15,001 bases of DNA from positions 1-15,001 of the forward strand of contig NZ_JBHUIO010000016.1 of assembly GCF_042682745.1 (NCBI RefSeq). Reading direction: 5' to 3'. A program made the position numbers and the translations under genes. Below, one piece after another: positions 9,172 through 14,936 of this stretch. Every line of letters starts with the position of its first letter. The first letter of the stretch is position 1. The notes under the pieces were generated by a model. It searched no databases. It was not told the DNA's origin and saw only the letters and a program-made list of their open reading frames with translations. Source of the DNA: Tumebacillus_A lipolyticus (GTDB lineage Bacteria > Bacillota > Bacilli > Tumebacillales > Tumebacillaceae).

Positions 9172-10065
9172 CTATGCAAACAGCAGTTTGAACCACGCGC
9201 TGAGCGTCGGTTGTTCGGCCAGCTCCACAAAGGAGACTTCCACCCCGCTGCGGCGCCATTTTTCGATCAGGCTCATGATCCGAATCGAGTCGAGCCCTTT
9301 GCTGTTGATCAAATCGTCCTCATCGGCGAGATCGGCAGGCGACTCGTGAAGCAGCTCGGCGACCTGTTCGCGCACGAGCTCCGGCGTCAAAAACTGCCCC
9401 TGCTCGCCCTGATGCGCATCTCCTGTTTCCCGATTCAGCTCGTTCAGCACATCTTGTGTCAGCATGGTAACCCCGCAGCGTTCCGCCACATACTTGAGCG
9501 CCATCTTGTGATAGTCGAGCGAGAAGTCTGCCACAGCATCTCCCACATAAAAAGCCTCGACTTCCTGCATGAACGCCTCGCCTGCGGTGAGCATGCAGCC
9601 GATATGTGCGTACACGCCGCAGATGATCATCTGATCGCGCCCCTGTTGCTGCAGCAGCTCGCGGAGATTCGTTTTTTGGAATCCGCTGTACCGCCACTTC
9701 GTCAGCTGGATGTCCTCTGCGGTCGGCGCAAGCTCCGCGACGATTTGCTTTTGCTCAGGCCCGCCGTCGATGCCCGGCCCCCAGAAATCGAGTTGCAGGC
9801 CGCGCTGTTCCGGCGTCTGACCGCCCGGCTGTGCCGTGTAGATGACCGGGATGCCGAGCTCCACACAGCGTTTCTTCAAAGCGCGAATGTTTGCCAACAG
9901 CTCCACCACCGGTGATTCTCCAGCAGAAAACGCGTTCAGGAAATACTGCTGCATATCGTGGATGAGCAGCACGGCGCGTTTCGAGTCTGGTGTCCACGAC
10001 ACTCTGTTGCGGGGCATGTCTGCTGCCCCCGGCATTTGATATGGCAAAATGGTAGGAAGACCCAT
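9172..10065 (-). CDS. dhbB: isochorismatase with C-terminal aryl carrier domain
   Basis: This 297-residue bifunctional cytosolic protein matches the EntB/DhbB family. The N-terminal isochorismatase domain (about 1-210) hydrolyses isochorismate to 2,3-dihydro-2,3-dihydroxybenzoate and pyruvate. Visible features are Asp37 in LLIHDMQQYF, Lys123 in LTKWRYSGF, and GVYAHIGC with Cys157. The C-terminal domain (about 215-297) is the aryl carrier, with Ser260 in KGLDSIRIMSL as the phosphopantetheine site that receives DHB from DhbE. ATG at 10065 is preceded by AGAGGG six nt upstream. It follows dhbE by 18 bp and precedes dhbF by 32 bp, the order of the B. subtilis dhbACEBF operon. Activation needs an Sfp-type transferase, which is not in this window. 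Confidence 0.97.
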   Translation of the reverse strand: MGLPTILPYQMPGAADMPRNRVSWTPDSKRAVLLIHDMQQYFLNAFSAGESPVVELLANIRALKKRCVELGIPVIYTAQPGGQTPEQRGLQLDFWGPGIDGGPEQKQIVAELAPTAEDIQLTKWRYSGFQKTNLRELLQQQGRDQMIICGVYAHIGCMLTAGEAFMQEVEAFYVGDAVADFSLDYHKMALKYVAERCGVTMLTQDVLNELNRETGDAHQGEQGQFLTPELVREQVAELLHESPADLADEDDLINSKGLDSIRIMSLIEKWRRSGVEVSFVELAEQPTLSAWFKLLFA

Positions 10066-10083
10066 TTGATTCCCTCTTTTCGG

Positions 10084-11706
10084 TTATTTGTTGTTCAAAG
10101 GTTGCATCTTTTGAATGATCGCCTCACGCAGCGCTTTTTTGCTCACTTTTCCCACTCCCGTCTGTGGGAAGTCTTCGATCAGTTCCAGGCGATCCGGTAT
10201 TTTGTAGGGAGCCAGACCGCGATCTTTTAAAAACGCTTTCAGCTCTGCTGCGGTCGGCCGATGCCCGCGTGGGATGATAAACGCACAGGTGCGCTCGCCG
10301 AGAAACTCGTCGGGCATCGAGACGACCGCCGCATCATGGACGGCCGGATGTGCGAGCAGGTGGTTTTCCACTTCCTCAGCGGCCACTTTGTCCCCACCTC
10401 GGTTGATCTGATCCTTGACCCGCCCTTCGACGACCAGATAGCCCTGCCCCGTCACTTTCACCACATCTCCGGTGCGATAGAAACCGTCAGCTGTGAACGC
10501 CTGTGCATTGTGCGCCTCCGCCTTGTAGTAGCCGCGGATGGTGTAAGGGCCGCGGGTCAACAGCTGCCCCACCTCGCCCGGCGCCAGATCGCGATCCTGC
10601 TCATCGACGACGCGGATCTCATCTTGTGCGGAGATCGGCCGCCCCTGCGTGTTGACGATGATCTCCTCCGGATCATCCAATCTCGTGTAGTTGACCAAAC
10701 CTTCCGCCATGCCAAACACCTGCTGAAGCGTGCAGCCGAGCACCGGTCGAACGCGGCGTGCCGCTTCCGCACTGAACTTGGCGCCCCCGACCTGCAACAC
10801 TTGCAGGCTGGACAGATCAAAATTTCGCGATCCTGCCGCTTCCAACCAGATCAGAGCGAGCGGCGGCACCAGCGCGGTGATCGTCACACCCTCTTTTTCG
10901 ATCAAGGGAAACGCATCGTCCGGGCTGGGGCGCGGTGCCAAGACGACTCTTCCTCCCGCATAGAGCGTCCCGAGCGTGCCGGGCGAGCTGAGCGGGAAGT
11001 TGTGCGCGACCGGAAGGGCGGCGAGATACACGCTGCTCTCATCCAGCCCGCAGATCTCCGCGCTCGCTTCCAAACTGTACATATAATCGTCGTGCGTGCG
11101 CGGGATCAGCTTGGGCAATCCGGTGCTGCCGCCCGACAGTTGCAGGAAGGCGACATCGCTCGCGCTCACAGCTGGGAACGGTTCGCGGGGAGTTGCCTGC
11201 AGGCTGTCGCACGCCACAAACTCCTCCGCCTCGCCCACTACGATCACATGCTTCAAGGTCGGTATCTTGCGCTGCACCTCTCTCGCCAACTGTCGATAAT
11301 CAAACCCCGAGTTCACATCTGGAATCACGTAGGCTGTCGCTTCCGCAAACTCGGCAAAATAGCTGATCTCATTGCTGCGATGCAGAGGAAGCGCAAAGAC
11401 GGGCAGCGCACCCAAGCGGAACAGCGCAAAACAAACCTCAAAAAATTCGGCGATGTTGGGCAGTTGCACGATGACGCGATCCATCCGCTTGATCCCAAGC
11501 TGTTGCAAACCTGCCGCCAGCCGATCGGCCCGTCTGTCCAGTTCGGCATAGCTCCAGTGGGTGTCACGGTCGGTGATCGCGATGCGATCTTTGTGCTTGG
11601 CCGCCCGCTCCCGCAACATGTCGCCGAAGGTGATCCCTCGCCAAAAGCCGGCAGCTCGGTAACGATCAGCAAACTCCTTTGGCCAAGTTGGGCAATCGGC
11701 TAGCAT
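10084..11706 (-). CDS. dhbE: 2,3-dihydroxybenzoate-AMP ligase
   Basis: This 540-residue stand-alone adenylation enzyme is almost the length of B. subtilis DhbE (539). It activates 2,3-dihydroxybenzoate with ATP and transfers it to the carrier domain of DhbB. Visible motifs are the P-loop LSGGSTGLPKLIPRTH, LPVAHNFPLSSPG with Asn236 in the place where aryl-acid ligases have Asn instead of the amino-acid-binding Asp, FYRTGDVV, and the C-terminal GVGKVSKKAL containing the catalytic Lys. The ATG at 11706 lies inside the end of dhbC (7-bp overlap) with GGAGG seven nt upstream, so coupled translation is likely. A salicylate ligase is the main alternative, but the surrounding dhbA and dhbB homologues point to DHB. 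Confidence 0.97.
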   Translation of the reverse strand: MLADCPTWPKEFADRYRAAGFWRGITFGDMLRERAAKHKDRIAITDRDTHWSYAELDRRADRLAAGLQQLGIKRMDRVIVQLPNIAEFFEVCFALFRLGALPVFALPLHRSNEISYFAEFAEATAYVIPDVNSGFDYRQLAREVQRKIPTLKHVIVVGEAEEFVACDSLQATPREPFPAVSASDVAFLQLSGGSTGLPKLIPRTHDDYMYSLEASAEICGLDESSVYLAALPVAHNFPLSSPGTLGTLYAGGRVVLAPRPSPDDAFPLIEKEGVTITALVPPLALIWLEAAGSRNFDLSSLQVLQVGGAKFSAEAARRVRPVLGCTLQQVFGMAEGLVNYTRLDDPEEIIVNTQGRPISAQDEIRVVDEQDRDLAPGEVGQLLTRGPYTIRGYYKAEAHNAQAFTADGFYRTGDVVKVTGQGYLVVEGRVKDQINRGGDKVAAEEVENHLLAHPAVHDAAVVSMPDEFLGERTCAFIIPRGHRPTAAELKAFLKDRGLAPYKIPDRLELIEDFPQTGVGKVSKKALREAIIQKMQPLNNK

Positions 11707-12935
11707 TTTCCATCCTCCGATCCTTGAGCGGCCGGTTCGCCGTTCAAGCCCATCGCTTGAAGCATCGTCCGAAACTTAGCCGATGTCTCCGCAAGTTCCG
11801 CCTCTGCGCTGGAGCCGAGAACCACGCCCGCTCCTGCGTACAGGCGAAGCGAGCGATCTTCCACTTCCGCACAGCGGATCGTCACCACCCAATCGCCGTC
11901 CCCATTCGAATCGCACCAACCGATCATCCCGGTGTAAAACCCGCGATCGAACGGCTCGATCTCCCCGATCGCCGTTCGGGCCAGATCGGTCGGAGTGCCG
12001 CAGACGGCCGGAGTGGGATGCAGAGCGACCGCCAGCTCAAGCGAAGAGACAGCAGGATCGAACAGCTCGCCTGTGACCACCGTGGAGAGATGCCACATGG
12101 TCTCCGTTTGCACCAACGACGGTTTTTCCGGAACTTCTAAGGTTCGACAACAGGGTCGCAGCGCTTCCGCAACAGCCTCGACCACGACCGCATGTTCATG
12201 CAGATCCTTCGGCGAGTCGAGCAGCGCATCTGCGCGTCTTCGATCCTCGACCGGATCTTTGCTGCGCGGCGTCGACCCGGCCAACGGATTGGCGATCACC
12301 TTCATGCCAGATCGCGAGACGAGCAGCTCTGGGCTTGCCCCGACCAGCGTGCGCGGTAACAGCTTTGCATCGTTTTCGTCCCCCGTTCTGGGCAGGTCGA
12401 CAGCGAACGTGTAGCCGTGCGTATTCTTGCACGCCAAGTTTTTCAGCAGCTGCTGTACATCGACCGGAGTCGCCGAGGTCATCTGCAGCGTTCGCGAAAG
12501 CACGATCTTGAGCAGCTCACCCGATTCCAGCCGCTCCAATCCTTTTTCAACCCCGCGCAGAAACTCCTCAGGTTTAGGAACGGGCTCCATCTCATAGGCC
12601 GCAGCGGATGGCTGGGTCACAGGTTCGCTGGAGCCGAATTGGAGCGGCCCCGCCCATTGGACAGACATCGGCACGACCAGCTGCGCCGGTTTCCTGTGAT
12701 CGAACGGAACAGCGCCGACGACGACCGCCAGCTCATCCTCTGAGCGCTTTGCATCGTTCAGCAGAGCGGTTACGCGCTCTACCAAGCTTCCAGACGTCTC
12801 GCTCTGCAGCGAAGCTCTGACCCCTTCGGCCAGAATCGTCCGTCGCGGCGAAGACAAGAAGAAAGACGCCCCTGCCCGGTACGCTTCCAGAAGTTGTTCG
12901 GCCTGTGCGACCGTGGCAACATTGGATTTTCTCAT
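11700..12935 (-). CDS. dhbC: isochorismate synthase
   Basis: This 411-residue enzyme of the chorismate-utilising family converts chorismate to isochorismate, the first step toward DHB. Signature segments are LLKIVLSRTL with Lys143 (the general-base Lys of EntC-type enzymes), VGASPELLVSR, NPLAGSTPRSKD, DLHEHAVVVEAV with the metal-binding-type Glu/His pair, LHPTPAVCGTP, GFYTGMIGW and the C-terminal LYAGAGVVLGSSAEAE. I chose the ATG at 12935 because GGGAGG sits 10 nt upstream and the gene then begins 22 bp after dhbA. An in-frame ATG at 12998 would add 21 residues and overlap dhbA by 41 bp, and has no clear RBS. The gene is slightly longer than B. subtilis DhbC (about 398). It is distinguished from menaquinone-type MenF only by operon context. 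Confidence 0.96.
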   Translation of the reverse strand: MRKSNVATVAQAEQLLEAYRAGASFFLSSPRRTILAEGVRASLQSETSGSLVERVTALLNDAKRSEDELAVVVGAVPFDHRKPAQLVVPMSVQWAGPLQFGSSEPVTQPSAAAYEMEPVPKPEEFLRGVEKGLERLESGELLKIVLSRTLQMTSATPVDVQQLLKNLACKNTHGYTFAVDLPRTGDENDAKLLPRTLVGASPELLVSRSGMKVIANPLAGSTPRSKDPVEDRRRADALLDSPKDLHEHAVVVEAVAEALRPCCRTLEVPEKPSLVQTETMWHLSTVVTGELFDPAVSSLELAVALHPTPAVCGTPTDLARTAIGEIEPFDRGFYTGMIGWCDSNGDGDWVVTIRCAEVEDRSLRLYAGAGVVLGSSAEAELAETSAKFRTMLQAMGLNGEPAAQGSEDGKC

Positions 12936-12945
12936 TTTCACAAAA

Positions 12946-12951
12946 CCTCCC
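12946..12951 (-). promoter_or_regulatory. ribosome binding site of dhbC
   Basis: GGGAGG on the minus strand lies 10 nt before the ATG at 12935, inside the short dhbA-dhbC gap. It supports this start over the in-frame ATG at 12998 within dhbA. Confidence 0.7.
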
Positions 12952-12957
12952 AGTGAT

Positions 12958-13743
12958 TTAATTTCCCAAGGTGGCCCCGCCATCCACGCGCAGATCATGC
13001 ATGGTGATATGGCTGGCTCGGTCGGAAGCTAAGAAGAGCACCGCCTCTGCAATGTCAGATGGTGTTGCCAATTTCCGAAGCGGGATGCCCAGCTTAAACG
13101 ATTCCAACGAGCCGGCGATGACAGCTTCCGCACCGTTTGCATCGCTCCACATCGAACGCTGCATCTCCGTTTCTGTTGAACCGGGTGAGACCACGTTGCA
13201 GCGAATGCCGTGTTGAGCGTTCTCCAGCCCCATGCATTTCGTGAACATGGTGACTGCCGCTTTGGAGGAGGCGTAGGCAGCCATGTGCATGCGCGGCACG
13301 CTTGCAGCATTCGATCCTACGGTCACAATCGATCCTGACTTGCGCGGCACCATTCGCCTGATCACAGCGCGAGATACATAGAAGACGCCCGAGACGTTGA
13401 CCGCAAACGTCTCTGCCCAATCCTCATCGCAGAGCGACTCCACCGCTCCCAGTCGCAGCAGAGCCGCAACATTGACCAGCACCTCGATCGGACCCAGATC
13501 ACGCTCGATCTGCTCCACGACCGCATCCACCGCTTCCCTGTCGCTGATATCCGTCTGGAAAGCTGCTGCTTGGTGCCCCTCACCGTTTAGTTCCGCTAGA
13601 AGTCGGTCTAGTCCGGCTGCGTTTTTATCAACCGCAGCCACCAGATCTCCTCGCTTCACAAAGGCACGTGCGACTGCCTCCCCAATCCCTTGAGCAGCAC
13701 CCGTCACCAGAACGACTCTGCCCATTCTCTCGCGATCTGACAT
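12958..13743 (-). CDS. dhbA: 2,3-dihydro-2,3-dihydroxybenzoate dehydrogenase (SDR)
   Basis: This 261-residue short-chain dehydrogenase has the same length as B. subtilis DhbA. It oxidises 2,3-dihydro-2,3-dihydroxybenzoate to DHB with NAD+, the last step before DhbE. The cofactor motif TGAAQGIG spans 14-21. Asp39 at the end of strand 2 favours NAD, and the NVA segment (91-93) follows strand 4. The catalytic residues are Ser144 and Tyr157-x3-Lys161 (YASSK). It is the first gene of the operon. The ATG at 13743 is chosen because AAGGA lies 9 nt upstream and the family fold starts seven residues in. The frame stays open for another 160 codons into the upstream repeat array (a GTG at 14223), so a longer acidic form is formally possible but unlikely. 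Confidence 0.95.
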   Translation of the reverse strand: MSDRERMGRVVLVTGAAQGIGEAVARAFVKRGDLVAAVDKNAAGLDRLLAELNGEGHQAAAFQTDISDREAVDAVVEQIERDLGPIEVLVNVAALLRLGAVESLCDEDWAETFAVNVSGVFYVSRAVIRRMVPRKSGSIVTVGSNAASVPRMHMAAYASSKAAVTMFTKCMGLENAQHGIRCNVVSPGSTETEMQRSMWSDANGAEAVIAGSLESFKLGIPLRKLATPSDIAEAVLFLASDRASHITMHDLRVDGGATLGN

Positions 13744-13752
13744 AGCCTCATT

Positions 13753-13757
13753 TCCTT
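13753..13757 (-). promoter_or_regulatory. ribosome binding site of dhbA
   Basis: AAGGA on the minus strand, within GGGAAAGGAAATGAGG, ends 9 nt before the ATG at 13743. It lies in the only short non-repetitive stretch between the 9-bp array and dhbA. It is the main sequence argument that translation starts at dhbA proper rather than in the array. Confidence 0.65.
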
Positions 13758-13764
13758 TCCCGTC

Positions 13765-14241
13765 TGGCTCTACTGGCTCTACTGGCTCTACTGGCTCTAC
13801 TGGCTCTACTGGCTCTACTGGCTCTACTGGCTCTACTGGCTCTACTGGCTCCACTGGCTCCACAAGCTCCACAAGCTCCTCTCGCTCCTCTAGCTCCTCT
13901 AGCTCCTCTAGCTCTTCTAGCTCTTCTAGCTCTTCTGGCTCCTCTAGCTCCTCTGGCTCCTCTAGCTCCACTGGCTCCACTGGCTCCTCTAGCTCCACTG
14001 GCTCTTCTAGCTCCACTAGCTCCTCTGGCTCCACTAGCTCCTCTGGCTCCTCTAGCTCTACTAGCTCTACTAGCTCTACTAGCTCTACTAGCTCTACTAG
14101 CTCTACTAGCTCTACTAGCTCTACTAGCTCTACTAGCTCTACTAGCTCTACTAGCTCTACTGGCTCCTCTGGCTCCTCTGGCTCCTCTGGCTCCTCTGGC
14201 TCCTCTAGCTCTTCTGGCTCCACTCGCTCCTCTGGCTCGAC
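13765..14241 (-). repeat. 9-bp tandem array, 53 units, upstream of dhbA
   Basis: There are 53 consecutive 9-bp units with no indels by hand count. On the plus strand the units read TGGCTCTAC, TAGCTCTAC, TGGCTCCTC and relatives; the core GCTC is invariant. The structure is nine identical TGGCTCTAC units (13765-13845), 23 mixed units (13846-14052), twelve identical TAGCTCTAC units (14053-14160), five identical TGGCTCCTC units (14161-14205) and four edge units. Read as protein on the minus strand it gives Glu-Pro/Leu-Val/Glu triplets in frame with dhbA and Arg-Ala-Ser/Gly-Ala-Arg triplets in a second frame; the third frame is closed by TAG. Units are contiguous, with no spacers, so this is not CRISPR. 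Function unknown; it occupies the leader of the Fur-regulated operon. Confidence 0.97.
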
Positions 14242-14339
14242 ACACTCAAGTCTCTCAACTTTTTTGGTTATCCAAGTGGCTCAATAATAAAATCGTTGGG
14301 CGTGTCACCAATATAGATCCAGCTAAATGAAGCTTAATT

Positions 14340-14358
14340 GATAGTGATTCTCATTACC
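14340..14358 (-). promoter_or_regulatory. Fur box over the dhb start point
   Basis: The plus-strand sequence GATAGTGATTCTCATTACC matches the classical 19-bp Fur consensus GATAATGATAATCATTATC at 15 of 19 positions and is nearly palindromic. It begins 1 bp past the -10 element and covers the predicted transcription start, an ideal place for iron-dependent repression. Binding by Fur is inferred from the motif and from the siderophore operon it precedes. Confidence 0.88.
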
Positions 14359-14359
14359 G

Positions 14360-14387
14360 ATTATATGTTATGTACATCCGCTTCGAA
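14360..14387 (-). promoter_or_regulatory. promoter of the dhb operon
   Basis: On the minus strand a perfect TATAAT lies at 14360-14365. At 16 bp spacing the best -35 is TTCGAA (14382-14387), only three of six matches to TTGACA. The strong -10 with a weak -35 suggests help from an activator, and direct repeats lie immediately upstream. The Fur box overlaps the start region. Confidence 0.75.
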
Positions 14388-14429
14388 CATGGACAATAGC
14401 CCGAATCACGCATGGACAATAGCCAGAAT
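14388..14429 (-). repeat. pair of 19-bp direct repeats upstream of the dhb promoter
   Basis: CATGGACAATAGCCCGAAT (14388-14406) and CATGGACAATAGCCAGAAT (14411-14429) differ at one base and are spaced 23 bp start to start, about two helical turns. Relative to the predicted start they cover about -35 to -53 and -58 to -76. This is the position and geometry expected of an activator operator, for example an AraC-type siderophore sensor such as B. subtilis Btr. No regulator gene is in the window. Confidence 0.7.
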
Positions 14430-14459
14430 TACATTTCAAAAATTCACTTGTTAAACACA

Positions 14460-14496
14460 AAAGTGAGGTAGTTCCCACTGGGGACTACCTCACTTT
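14460..14496 (-). terminator. 17-bp hairpin, probable second terminator after the rRNA operon
   Basis: A 17-bp stem (14460-14476 with 14480-14496) has a 3-nt loop. On the plus strand the one non-Watson-Crick pair is U-G; on the minus strand it is C-A. The 3' flank is TTTTGTGTTT on the minus strand and only TTTACG on the plus strand, so termination of minus-strand transcripts fits better. It would insulate the dhb promoter from rRNA read-through. The direction is uncertain. Confidence 0.6.
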
Positions 14497-14565
14497 ACGT
14501 TCGTTTACCGTTGCAGCAACACTGCGTTTCGGACGACAGATCGACGCTCTTTCCGTTCCGCGGCG

Positions 14566-14700
14566 AAATGCGCGTAGGCGAAATGCGCGTAGGCGAAATG
14601 CGCGTAGGCGAAATGCGCGTAGGCGAAATGCGCGTAGGCGAAATGCGCGTAGGCGAAATGCGCGTAGGCGAAATGCGCGTAGGCGAAATGCGCGTAGGCG
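14566..14700. repeat. 15-bp tandem array, 9 perfect copies
   Basis: Nine identical, contiguous copies of AAATGCGCGTAGGCG occupy the space between the rRNA-operon terminator and the second hairpin. The absence of any substitution points to recent expansion or active homogenisation. In one plus-strand frame it reads as Gly-Glu-Met-Arg-Val repeats, and on the minus strand as Ile-Ser-Pro-Thr-Arg. Neither frame has a credible gene context. The adjoining stretch 14497-14565 holds nothing I can identify. Confidence 0.97.
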
Positions 14701-14750
14701 AAAAAAAGAGAAGAGGACTTATTCCCGATGGGAACAAGTCCTCTTCTCTT
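14701..14750 (-). terminator. intrinsic terminator of the right-hand rRNA/tRNA operon
   Basis: A 21-bp stem (14706-14726 with 14730-14750) has a 3-nt loop and is fully paired on the minus strand if one G-U pair is allowed. It is followed on that strand by seven T (14707-14701). It starts 9 nt after the tRNA 3' end. This is a textbook Rho-independent terminator for the rrn-tRNA transcript. Confidence 0.92.
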
Positions 14751-14758
14751 CTACATTT

Positions 14759-14833
14759 TGGAGCGGAAGACGGGATTCGAACCCGCGACCCTCGCCTTGG
14801 CAAGGCGATGCTCTACCCCTGAGCCACTTCCGC
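14759..14833 (-). tRNA. tRNA-Gly (anticodon GCC)
   Basis: The 75-nt tRNA has a 7-bp acceptor stem (GCGGAAG with CTTCCGC), discriminator U and an encoded CCA (14759-14761). The T-loop segment is GGTTCGAATCCC. The 7-nt anticodon loop TTGCCAA lies on a 5-bp stem, with GCC at 14799-14801. It decodes GGC/GGU. It lies about 100 bp after the 5S gene and just before a strong terminator, so it is the last gene of the rRNA operon. The 5S-tRNA spacer (14834-14936) holds no other feature I can see. Confidence 0.97.
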
Positions 14834-14936
14834 ACGACTATGATCGTTCTCTTACATAGGGTTGCCCCTGCAAGAATCTGAATCTTACGCGTCTACCATT
14901 TCTACCATGCTCGCGTATAAAGTTTGGAAAAAACAC

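Larger units (their letters stand above)
13744..14353 (-). other. predicted long 5' leader of the dhb operon
   Basis: Counting from the predicted start point (about 14353) to the dhbA ATG gives a leader of about 610 nt. It has a unique first part of about 110 nt (14242-14353), the 477-bp 9-bp array, and 21 nt of unique sequence with the RBS. I see no riboswitch, T-box or intrinsic terminator in the unique parts. Two GTG codons at the array's upstream edge (14245 and 14223) open long frames in it; only the one at 14223 has an SD-like AGAGGAG just upstream, with poor spacing. Confidence 0.5.

Noticed and set aside
10261..11703. Plus-strand open frame of 480 codons opposite dhbE
   Set aside because: Antisense shadow of a conserved, intact dhbE; Arg/His/Gln-rich composition without a family pattern and no independent promoter.
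12936..12998. Upstream in-frame ATG for dhbC at 12998
   Set aside because: It would overlap dhbA by 41 bp and lacks a clear RBS, whereas the ATG at 12935 has GGGAGG 10 nt upstream and matches the family N-terminus better.
13765..14241. CRISPR array
   Set aside because: Units are 9 bp and contiguous, with no unique spacers and no cas genes nearby; it is a simple tandem repeat.
14242..14353. Riboswitch or attenuator in the unique part of the dhb leader
   Set aside because: Only short 4-bp stems are visible and no T-run follows a stable hairpin; control is explained by the Fur box and direct repeats.
14495..14822. Overlapping plus- and minus-strand reading frames of about 100 codons through the 15-bp array and the tRNA
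   Set aside because: Their ends (EDGIRTRDPRLGKA and MPRRGSRVRIPSSAP) are well-known spurious translations of tRNA genes; the rest is the 15-bp array. No RBS or gene context.
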